Origin: Tieghemiomyces parasiticus
Lineage: Eukaryota > Kickxellomycota > Dimargaritomycetes > Dimargaritales > Dimargaritaceae
Length of the DNA stretch: 64,000 nucleotides
Direction: 5' to 3'
NCBI GenBank assembly: GCA_027575765.1
Contig: JANBPT010000016.1
Span: 1 to 64,000 of the forward strand
The position numbers and the translations under genes are program-made. Of this stretch, positions 31,901-41,142 are shown piece by piece; position 1 is the first letter of the stretch, and each line of letters opens with the position of its first letter. Below the pieces are notes generated by a model. The model was not told the origin of the DNA. It ran no database searches and saw only the letters and a list, made by a program, of their open reading frames with translations.

Positions 31901-33464
31901 AGCGCGGCGCGCGTAGAAGCGGCGGCCCAAGGGGTCGAGCTCGGCGGTGGACACCAGATTCTCGTGCACCAGATTGCCCAGCATGTAGAGCGAGTTAGCC
32001 CATACCAGCGGGACGTTGTCGTTGGGCAGACGGTCCTGGGAGTGCGGGTTGGCCTTTTCGGCCTCAACGGACTCGCGGGGCACATAGTATACCTCGGGGA
32101 TGAGGTGGAAGGTCTCGCGCGTAAGGCCGGGCGATTTAGGCGAGGTGCGGGGTGGGGTCTTGGTGCGCATGGGCGGGGTCACGCTGGGCAAGTCGGCATA
32201 GTCGGACAGGGTGGTGGAGTCGACCAGGAGGGGCTTGATGGCTTCGCGGTATTCCTCGACGGCAGCCGTATCGCCGCGGAACAGGCCGTCCAGGATAAAG
32301 TAAGTGAAGAAGAGGGGCCACTCGCACTCAATGTTCTCGAAGATGCGCAGTTCCTGGGGGTCGTAATATAGACGGGAGTTGTCCTCGAGCACGGCCTGGT
32401 GGCCGTCGCGCAGGAACCGCTTGCAGCCGTAGCGGCCGCGCAACTTGGTCACAATCTCGTTACGGGTCTTCTGGACCACCTCCTCATCGGCCACGGCGTA
32501 GGCCGGGTAGCCGATGACGGCCAGCAAGGCGGCGTCGATTTCCTTGGAGAAGGATTCGCGGGGGAGGGCCGAGTGGAGGATCATGGAGTTGCGGGTGACC
32601 TCGTCGGGCAGCACGTGGATCACGGAGGACGGGCCGCCGCGGGAACCAAACAGGTTGACGCCGTTGATGGCCTGCAGCGCGGCCACGACGATACCGATGG
32701 AGGACGAGTTGAGCTCGGGTTCGCCGTGGTTAACCTTGTTACCACGCTCCCAGATCCCATAGTCCGGGGTCCGGTAAGCGCGTTCAATGTAGAAGACGAG
32801 ATTCTGCACGAAGTCCACCTCATCCAGGGTGTAAATGACCTGGAACCCGGCGGCGGTCATCTGGGCCAGCATGAGGAGGAACAGGCTGGTGGCGTCGACT
32901 TGCAGGTGGCCCCACTCGCTGTCACCCACCACGGTGTCGCCCGTATTGGTGTTGTATTTGGCGTGGAGCGAATCGGTGATGGACAGGGTATACTTGAACC
33001 GCTCCACCTTGGCGGACTGGCGCATCATGCTGAACAGCAAGCCACGCATCAGCTTGGTGGTGGAGTGCTCAAGCTCGTAGGCCCGGCCCAGCTCGTCATC
33101 GATGCGGCGGTAGGCCAGGGCCAACCCGAATACGCACATAATCGAGTAGACGTTATCACTGCAGGCGGACAGGAAGGAGGGCAGGATGATGATGAGGGTG
33201 GAGGACAGGCGGAGTAAGTAGCGTATTACAGAGAGGGTAAGACGAGAAGTGGTGGTACTAGCGCTCAGTACGGGTCGATAGGCCGGATTTAGTGGATGGA
33301 ACTTACCGAACCCAGGCATCGCGGTAGTCGCCATGGGTTGTCACTGCCACAGAGGCGGGGATGAGACCGGTGTTGGGGTTCTGGCGGCTCAGAATGATGG
33401 CCCGGGCCGCGCGATAGTAATAGTCCAGGCGCTCCCGGACGCGCTTCTGCTCGGCGGAAGACAT
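28910..33464 (-). CDS. Phosphorylase kinase alpha/beta-like regulatory subunit
   Basis: Two exons: 33464-33307 and 33158-28910, with a 148-nt intron (GTAAGT...CAG), giving 1468 aa. Exon 1 encodes MSSAEQKRVRERLDYYYRAA, then SRQNPNTGLIPAS and GDYRDAWVR. The splice joins this to DNVYSIMCVFGLALAYR, rebuilding the WVRDNVYSI-x-GLALAYR core at the start of KPB proteins (glucoamylase-like alpha/alpha toroid). Later family-like blocks include GDSEWGHLQVDATSLFLLML, YGIWERGNK, RYGCKRFLRDG, CEWPLFFTYFILDG, IPEVYYVP and, near the C terminus, LPRDPLIYEKTPEEPNFA. It is longer than animal alpha (~1235) and beta (~1090) because of two low-complexity insertions near 715-850 and 1260-1300. Thr728 lies in RRNTSF, a PKA-type consensus. 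A Cys is third from the end, so there is no CaaX box. The catalytic gamma partner is not in this window. Confidence 0.9.
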
Positions 33465-36178
33465 ATCACGGCGAAAGTCTGACGGGGGAAGGGAGGCCTA
33501 GGAGAGGCGGAAAGGTTACGTTGGTGGGGAGGGGTAGCCAGGCAATATAAGTCGGTGACGGCCGGTTAGTCGGGGCCGACAGACGGGTGTGGTTTCGGGT
33601 GGTTTGACCCGGGCACACGTTCTCGAGTGGGTACCCTAGGGGGGGTGACCGGCACGGAACCCGTAGTACCTAGGGATTCTAGCGGGGGGAGGGGGGGGCT
33701 CAGGCCATCCATGGACAAGTGGGTAGGTTATTGGATGGTGGCACTGGTAACGGGTATATGGTAGAAGGGGGCGTGGTGGGGCTGCTCGCATGCGGGAAAT
33801 CTAGACTCTATCACTCAGAGGCGGTTTCCTCCTGTACCCTTGACCACATCGGCTGGGGATGCAGAAACTTACGGTTGGATGGTGCGGGTAGTGGCGGCGG
33901 CGGAGGAACAGTCGGTGGGGGGGCTTGAACACTGGACGCTAAGGTAAGCGCTGGCACGATAGTATGGCCCGTGGTAGAGGGGTGATAAGGGATAATCGAA
34001 GGCGGTCAGGCCTGGTGGCTAAAGCTGGGGCTGGAAGGTTAAGGGTGAGGAAAGTACAGATAAGGCCTCAGGCAGCGAGTTTAATGGGGGGCTTCCGAGA
34101 TAAATAGCGGACGGGTTGCGGACAAGGGGCTCTTTAAAATAGGACCGGCTGCAGAATCAAGGAACGAGCTGGACTGCGACAGGGAGCAAGGGTGATTTGG
34201 TATCTACGCTGAAGGGATGAGAAAAATTAGGTAAGCACCAGGACGCGGAATGGTCAGGGCAGGAGTGGCTATGGACTGAATATTAAGAATCTGACTAAGC
34301 CGTCAAGGGACGGCAAGGCAGACGTAAGGATCATCAGCGGAACTAAGGGAAGTGGGCAGTGAAAGCGCGCGCGCGGGGGGTGGAAGAGTGGGAAATGTGG
34401 GGATGATGGCCGCGCCAGTGCGATTGTGGCGAGACCCTGGATCCTCCCCGCACGGCAGCTCTGGCCGCTATACACCCCACCCCCCTGTTTAATGTGGAAG
34501 GGCGATGGGCTGCAGCCCAGTAGACGAAGGAGGGGATGAAGAAAGAACGGCAGAACAGGCCATGCGGTCACCGTAGGTGCGGCGACAGGCAGAGCATCGA
34601 CTGAAAAGGATGACGGATGTATGCACTGGTCTGATGGTAGTAGCGATAAGGGCCTAGAGTGACAACGCTTGCTGTAGATTTTAGGCCCCCCAGCACCCAA
34701 TCTCTAGGTCTGGTGGCCTGCTGGGGTTTGCGAACCATTGTACCTCCTGCCAACCTTTCTGAGGAAAAGGTAGAGGAACAACCGATGCCACTGGGCCACA
34801 AACCGTTGTTGGGGCCGCCCCCATGCAGCGCGGCCACTAATGGCCGATGGCACGGTATGGTTCTAACCAACAGGCGGCCACCTTAGGACGCTCCGCCGGC
34901 CCAATCGTCGTCGCGAATCCTCACCATATTGCCACTTCTCGCTCCCATTTTCAGCTTACCGGCCTTGCCCGTCAGGACCTAGCCGCCTTCCCAAGGCCGC
35001 AACACCCACCGCCGGCATCGACGAGGGGTCAAGTGCGATGGTCAGGTTCCTGACCAGTCTAGCTCGTTCTCAGGGGGACATTCCGAGACTACGGGTTATT
35101 AAGTGGGGGGAATGGCCGATAATGACACGTATGCACGATAGCGATAGAAGGAAAGAGAGAGGTATTGCCAAGGCGAAAAGGGGATGACTCGAAGAATGGG
35201 CGACTTTGCATGGTACGAACAGGGACTGTCTCCAGATAACGAGACCGAGTGAAAAAAAAATCTGTGCATGTGTCTGTACGTGTATGTGGCGGCGAAACCG
35301 GGATAGGACTGCCGTCCGTCCCCTGCATAGCGGAGTGATTAAACCGTGGCTAGTTGGAAACGGCTACCTACCTAGATACTGGAATGTGACCAGAGAGGAC
35401 CCGGTCAAGAACGAGGGTGGACTTCAAAGATGAGTCGCGACTCGAAAATGCAGATGAAGCAGTGATAGATGGAGGAGATAACGGTGAGGACGAAGCTAAT
35501 GGGCCAGGACGAGCGGTCGGACTCTTTATAAAGGAACCGACGTAATGGTCAGGTGCCATCGGGGGAGAGGGAAGTGAATGGGTGGGGCATAGACTTGACC
35601 TCCAGGGACGACGAGAAGTGGCTGGATGAGAGATGAACGATTCGAGAAGATCGTCACCGTTGGCGACCCATCCAGTGGGATATGGAAAGTGGAGAGCAGA
35701 AAGTGAAATCGAAGTTGTAGGAGCCCGCAGCGAACCATCGAGGTTCCCTGTATGCCAAGACGGCAGCTGTAGCAGACTTAAATGCCGCTAATCTCCTTCT
35801 CGACTGGCGACTGAAAAAGAGGGTGCAACAATGAGTGTATGCTGAGGGAAAAGGGGCCCGATATTAAATGGCGATCTGGCAGCGGATTAGCTGCCGCGGG
35901 CGCCTAGGCGCCTCCACCCCCCCCCATATGCCGACTGTTGAGGGCTCCTTACAAATCCCGCTGTCACTACTTCATTGGCATTATAGTAGCATGAGGGTAT
36001 GGCGTCCGGTAAGACAGCATATGTTGGTGGATACATTCACACGCCAATGATTTAGACGTTGCCTACCGTTCCATAATGGTTTCTGTGGGGAAGCGGCGAT
36101 AGACATTAGGCCGACCGGTGGTGCTACGGCCGGCTTCTGCCCTTGCTTCTAGCCATCAGCCAGTGCATGGGGCTGCGA

Positions 36179-36213
36179 TGACGTCGGACTAACATATGGT
36201 TCCTGATGACGTC
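36179..36213. promoter_or_regulatory. Pair of CRE-like TGACGTC elements
   Basis: The 9-mer ATGACGTCG occurs twice, with TGACGTC at 36179-36185 and 36207-36213, 28 bp apart start to start. This is the core bound by ATF/CREB-type bZIP factors in fungi and animals. Both lie more than 2 kb from the nearest start codon, so target and function are unknown. Confidence 0.4.
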
Positions 36214-37947
36214 GCCCACTGATCACAATCAGGCACCGCGGCGTCCATGCAGCCTAACCCGAAGCCCGTTCGGAGGATAAGGCGGTAAAAACTCGCCTAC
36301 ACAGGTCTGGCCATAGTCACATCGACTTGTCAGCGAGTGCAGAGAGCTAGTGAAGCGGCCGGGTAAAAAAAAAATGTGGCGAATGGCCCGCCTAGCATCT
36401 CTAATGCGATGACGCTAAGAGCCCGGCAGCCACTTGGCAAGTACCAGGTATGCCGTGGTTCCTGGACAGAGTTACATCCAAGTACAGAAGAACCATACGG
36501 TCTACACCGGGTCGGACCAAATCACAAACGGTGCCCCGCCTCTACACATCCAAAATATTTAGACTAGGAATGTGGTAATGGGCACGTGCGTTTTGAGTCC
36601 CAAACCCTGCTGCCGACCAGTGCCGAGTAATAGGAAGTGAGCGTTCCAGTCGGTTCGCGGCTAGCATCGCCCTGGGGCCATCCAGCCGGATCAACTAATA
36701 TACACACTCCTTCCTTGGGCGATCTCGGTTGCGGAGACTTATCCTGGCATTCCGATTTGCAGGGTGGTCAGCACAAGATAAGGGCGGGGAAGGTTGAGCT
36801 GTAAAATAGATTTTGGGATTGCCGGCTTTACACAGGGCCCTGCCGGTTGATTATTGTTTATGCGGCAACCCCAAGATTTACATCTCCCGCCATCGCACAA
36901 AGCCAGCAATATTGGATACGCTCACAGGCGTTCTACTTACCGGACGGGACATTATACAGCGATGTGAATGAGAGGAGTCACAGATTCCCAGCGCGTTAGA
37001 AATATACCGCGGCCCCACCTAGTTCCTTTGAGAGCCACAGCCCATACGGTCGTGTCCGCCCACCACACGTGACCCAGCCGGATTAAACACGAAGCATCGC
37101 GCCTGTTTGCACCTGGCGCAGTCAGCTCTCTGCCGCCCAGTCCAGCGCATGCCTACTTCGCTCCATTGGCGGCCATTGCGAGGCGGCGCACCGCTGAGGC
37201 TACCTCACATCGCCATCTCTCCACCGACCAACTCTCGCTCACTCGGCAGGATCGTTATAGGGAGCTATGGCGTCATTGACAAGTATCCCCATGGATTGCA
37301 CGTTATGGTGACGACGGGCCGTCATTACATCATGCGAACGAGTGGGGAAGGGCGCACATATGGGCACGGTGGTCAGTGAGCTTACTACTCCGTCCGAGGG
37401 ATAGTGGGCTCATGTCGTAGTGGGCTAGTCCCTCCTTTCGTCAGAGGCTCGCGTTCCGTGTTTATTACCGACCCTCTGCCAGCCGCGGATAATTCCCTGG
37501 CGATCGAGACCGGCGAGGCGGTGGGTTCGTTAGCTCTACGCGGTTCGTAGCCCAAATGAATGGCCTCTCACCCCTCACGTAGTTTTACTAAAAAAAGGGA
37601 CGGTCCTCCTCTTTCCTGCCGCCTCTACTCTATGCGCACGCAGTATGCACTGACAATTAAGGCATCTCTACCCTCGACAGGGAGTACTCACTCGTCTTTA
37701 AGCGGCTCGATTGTAGCCGATAAGGCGGGGGTGAGGTAAGCGGCCGTGCGCCGGCCGGCGAGGAGGTGGGCCTTGTAATGCCCCCATGACTGCTTCTCAT
37801 CATGACTCTCGCCCCCGATTAGCAATCGATGAGAGCCTACTGGGCGCGGCGGTCTCTGCTCGAGTCTATTACAACGTATGTCGCATCCAGCTTTGACGTA
37901 ATCAAATCGCTCACCGGCGCCCTCCGCTCTTCCGCCGCCGGGCCACA

Positions 37948-38247
37948 TATAAAAGGGGCGCCACAGGCGACCCGGGCCATTAGCATACTACGCCTACATG
38001 CCTATTCTTTCGCCCATCTCAAACCTAACCATTCAATTCACGTTTCACTTACCACCTGGTCTTACATTTCACCTGCTCCAAAACCAGTATTAGCCCTGAT
38101 CCTCCCCCACTCTATATAACCACTGCCTCCATCGTCTCGCTCCGCCCTCGCGTCGTCACTACCTCTACTACTATCCTAACTACCCCAACCATTGCGCAGC
38201 CCATACCACAGTTAAACCCTCCCCTTCTATATCCCATTTTCACCATC
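37948..38247 (+). promoter_or_regulatory. TATA and pyrimidine-rich promoter of 38248 gene
   Basis: An ATATAAAAGG box begins near 37948, and a second TATATAA box lies near 38113. Between and after them, to the ATG at 38248, the plus strand is dominated by C and T, the usual look of strong fungal promoters and leaders. The downstream TATA is ~135 bp from the start codon and is the likelier one for a short 5'UTR. Confidence 0.6.
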
Positions 38248-38517
38248 ATGTCCGCTACCGCCGTTCGCAACAGCCGTGGCCTCTTCAGGATGCTCACCTC
38301 CGACATTGAAATTTATCCGCTTCTCGGTTTCGTCGGTCTAACCTTTGGTGCCGCTGGCTACTTTGCCGGTGTCAAACGCGCCGAGGCAGGCAAGGTGGGC
38401 GAAATTGAGCACTACGGTGGTGCGGGTCCGCCCCTGCCCCGAGATCTGCAGGATAAGATGGCCCAGTCCGCCCCCAATGCTAACATGAGCGCAAAGGTTG
38501 GCAATCTTGTCAAGTAA
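38248..38517 (+). CDS. Small mitochondrial membrane protein, B12D/MLRQ-like
   Basis: An 89-residue protein, one exon, with one hydrophobic segment (YPLLGFVGLTFGAAGYFAG, ~28-46) preceded by LFRMLTSDIEIYP and followed by a charged, Gly/Pro-containing tail. The Glu-Ile-Tyr-Pro-Leu then Gly-rich helix pattern matches small B12D / NADH-ubiquinone reductase MLRQ (NDUFA4)-type proteins, single-pass inner-membrane components associated with complex I or cytochrome oxidase. The DVCW-like stretch of canonical NDUFA4 is not obvious, so the exact complex is uncertain. Strong promoter-like context and a nearby AATAAA support a real, well-expressed gene. Convergent with the methyltransferase gene, 318 bp apart. 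Confidence 0.75.
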   Translation: MSATAVRNSRGLFRMLTSDIEIYPLLGFVGLTFGAAGYFAGVKRAEAGKVGEIEHYGGAGPPLPRDLQDKMAQSAPNANMSAKVGNLVK

Positions 38518-38642
38518 GCCCTTGGTCTTGCACCTCTCCACGTTGGGCATTTCGTAGAACCGAAATTCGCCCATTCCCACGGACCACGTCCCGGATTTTT
38601 TTGTACCATTACAACTTTGCAAACATGCACCCCGCATATATA

Positions 38643-38648
38643 AATAAA
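38643..38648 (+). terminator. Polyadenylation signal AATAAA
   Basis: Canonical AATAAA, 126 nt after the stop codon of the B12D-like gene, in an AT-rich stretch. Expected position for a fungal 3' end signal. Confidence 0.5.
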
Positions 38649-38835
38649 AGCGCTCGACATGCATGACTCAAATCACCGGTTAACCCTTGCTCCCATGCAC
38701 TGACCCACAATTTTATCAGTGTTTTTTTTATTATACTTTGGTAGTTTTAAAATCAAGCCTAGAAAAACCTTTCCCTCCCCCTACAACGTTTCCTATCCCA
38801 GGCAGCTCACAGTAAAGGGCTGTTGCCCACCAGTC

Positions 38836-40602
38836 TCACCTCCTGGACCAGGGCCGGGCAACGATTACCATATTGCGTGGACTGACTATGGTGTCGAAGA
38901 GTGGCAGAAGGGTCACTTCATGGCCCCGTTCAACCAGGTACCGGCAGCGGTCTAGGATAATGAGGGCCTCGAGACAGGGAGCCAGTAGGGCTTTGAGGGT
39001 CCACACCACGGCCATCCGAGTGGCGTAGGGCAGCATTGACTCGTAATATCGCTGCGCTGTGGCCGCGTCGACATTGCCGTTTTCGCCGTGGCCCAATCGG
39101 GCCAGAGCCCGCCGGCAGTAGGTTGGGAAATCTGTGAAGGCCGATTTGGGCAGCCGGCCCACCACGGGGAACGGATCCGTCGTCTGGACGAGCGCACGGT
39201 CGACCATGAGGTAGTGAAGGAGGGCCCGGTAAAAGTGCCGGCCAAAATTGGCCACGCTGGTCGCCACGTTGGCCCCGCCCCACCGTGTGGGCGCCTGGCA
39301 TGCTAGCTTGAGGGCATTCACCCGTAGCACCGCCCCGCGAGCTTGGAGGGTAGCGCTCAGCGGGTAGTTGGGCGATTCAGTGAGGAGGATGGAAGGGTTG
39401 GCTGGTCCGCCGCCGCAGGCGGCCGTAGGGTGCGACGCCGGGGGCGGCGGAGAGGCGAATGCATCGTCGGTATAGCCTAGGAGATTATAGCAGCAACCCA
39501 CGCTGACTAGGCACTGCGCCGACGACTGCGTGTACCATTGCAGCATAACGTTGGTGAGGTTTCCACAGGCGTGTAGGCCGCAAATCAACCAGGGACGGCC
39601 GTCCGCCGTGCCAGCTCGCTCGGTTGGGGATGTCCTATCGCTTGCGTCCGCCGCGGGATCCGCTGCCGTAGCCGTTATTGCCTCGGCCACGTATTCCTGC
39701 TCGACCCGGGCCAAACTTCGCTGGTCGATAAAGCAGGTCACATGGCGGAGGTAGGCCGGGCGGCCGGATAGCGTGACAATCTGTAGGGCCTCACGGTCGG
39801 ACAACCTCCGCTCGGGTTCAGTTTCTGTGCCCGATACTGTGGGCAACTCGGCGGTGATGTCAGACTGGTTACTCCGTACGGCGCTGCCCACGGCCTTGTC
39901 GATCCGGGCCTGTAGTCGCTCGGCTCCGCAGGTCTGAATCTGGTTGGAGTCTAGGGCCAGCACCGCCTGGTCGTACTGGTATACCAGCACACGGCTTAGG
40001 TAACCCTGGCCGGCCCCAACGTCGGCCACCAGGTGGATACCTTGCTGCTGGGCCACGCGGGCAATTAGGTAGGCCAGTTGCTGCACCTCCACGACCTTCT
40101 TAGGGTTCATACCGGACAGGATGCGCGGGTCGATGGGCGGGGCCTCAAGCCCCTCTGGTGCCGATGTGGTTTCCTTCGGGTCCGTATGCGCGAGTAGACT
40201 CCGCGCGGTGGTGATTCGCTGCGGGCGCCGGTCGAGGGCCAGGTCCCGGCAGTGGGACACAAACGTCTGCAGATCGGCCGGGCAATTCGCCCAAGATCCT
40301 GTACCGAGCCGGTTCTCAACGGGGTGGTCATTAGACGGCTCCGCTGCGGCAGCCAGCGCCACGAGATCCTCAGAAGATCCCTGCCACTCTCCGTCGAAGT
40401 ATGTGCACCAGGTCGGCGGTAGCTTCTGCCAGTGATCCTCCACGAGAAAGTCCACTATGTGCATCTCGGCCAGCCAAGCGTACCGGTCCGCCATGTCTTG
40501 TAGCTGCTGCAGCCGATCGACCAGGGCGGCCGGGTCCGCGGGCGTGAAACGACAGCCGGCCAGGCTGCCGGGAAAGAGCTGTTCCAATGGGAATGGCGTC
40601 AT
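38836..40602 (-). CDS. METTL25: METTL25-like SAM-dependent methyltransferase
   Basis: 588 aa, single exon, start ATG at 40602 (MTPFPLEQLFPG). Conserved order: MNPKKVVEVQQLAYLI, the MKxKKxHEV-type lead-in to the Rossmann domain; SAM motif I VADVGAGQGYLSRVL (~188); a VLALDSNQIQTCGAERL strand that binds the SAM ribose; then ICGLHACGNLTNVMLQW and LVSVGCCYNLLG, both diagnostic of the METTL25/RRNAD1 family; and a C-terminal LLPLFDTIVSPRNMVIVAR, also typical. Between motif I and the GLHACG block lies an ~80-residue Thr/Asp-rich insertion. In animals METTL25B is implicated in arginine methylation of a ribosomal protein; the substrate here is unknown. Divergent from MSH2 with 540 bp between starts. 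Confidence 0.9.
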   Translation of the reverse strand: MTPFPLEQLFPGSLAGCRFTPADPAALVDRLQQLQDMADRYAWLAEMHIVDFLVEDHWQKLPPTWCTYFDGEWQGSSEDLVALAAAAEPSNDHPVENRLGTGSWANCPADLQTFVSHCRDLALDRRPQRITTARSLLAHTDPKETTSAPEGLEAPPIDPRILSGMNPKKVVEVQQLAYLIARVAQQQGIHLVADVGAGQGYLSRVLVYQYDQAVLALDSNQIQTCGAERLQARIDKAVGSAVRSNQSDITAELPTVSGTETEPERRLSDREALQIVTLSGRPAYLRHVTCFIDQRSLARVEQEYVAEAITATAADPAADASDRTSPTERAGTADGRPWLICGLHACGNLTNVMLQWYTQSSAQCLVSVGCCYNLLGYTDDAFASPPPPASHPTAACGGGPANPSILLTESPNYPLSATLQARGAVLRVNALKLACQAPTRWGGANVATSVANFGRHFYRALLHYLMVDRALVQTTDPFPVVGRLPKSAFTDFPTYCRRALARLGHGENGNVDAATAQRYYESMLPYATRMAVVWTLKALLAPCLEALIILDRCRYLVERGHEVTLLPLFDTIVSPRNMVIVARPWSRR

Positions 40603-41142
40603 GGTCGGGGAGTTCAATAAAGCGCGGTGTGGCCAGATACTCAGCAAAATTGATGAAGTTCGTGCCCACTAAGGCCCTCGAGGCCGAGACCCCTCGATTC
40701 ATCCTGCGGGGATGCAATCAGAGAGGTTTGTACCGCCCAGCGACTGCATCACCTTGGCTTAGCCCACGCTATCGATATAGCATAAGCTGGGTGCGAATAG
40801 CAGTGGAGCCAAAAAATCAACCCCCATGCCCTCTTCTAATGGTCACCGCGGTACTGCGGTAGGTGGGTGTTTACCAACACCTGCTTACCCTTCCCGCCTT
40901 CTGTTATTCACAACAGAGCCCGTTCTCAACTCTCGGCTTTGTTGTCGAAGCTGTCCTTTTCGTCAAACTCCTCCCATTTCCTTGCATACTGCGATCCCTC
41001 TACTGCGCCACGCACGCTTCGGCTACGGGGATCTTCACGACGCTTTCGTTATTCACCTTCCTTTTAATCGACTGATCCAGTCGTCACGCTCTTCCACCTC
41101 TCTCAGCATATACACCAGTCTAAGGGCTGCGCACTCGACACC
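40603..41142. promoter_or_regulatory. Divergent promoter region, METTL25 / MSH2
   Basis: 540 bp between divergent start codons. The 260 bp before the MSH2 ATG are C/T-rich on the plus strand. No clear TATA box. Confidence 0.5.

Larger units (their letters stand above)
33465..38247. other. Long gene-poor divergent region
   Basis: About 4.8 kb between the start codons of two divergent genes. I find no recognisable coding frame, spliced or not, on either strand. The left ~300 bases are the leader/promoter of the phosphorylase-kinase-like gene; the right ~350 bases are the promoter of the 38248 gene. In between are a CRE-like pair (36179-36213), a GC/CG run at 34365-34375 and short A-runs. Confidence 0.5.

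Noticed and set aside
33159..33334. N-terminal extension MATTAMPGFG... of the PHK-like protein
   Set aside because: It is translated intron: GTAAGT and CAG borders sit exactly where splicing restores the conserved core.
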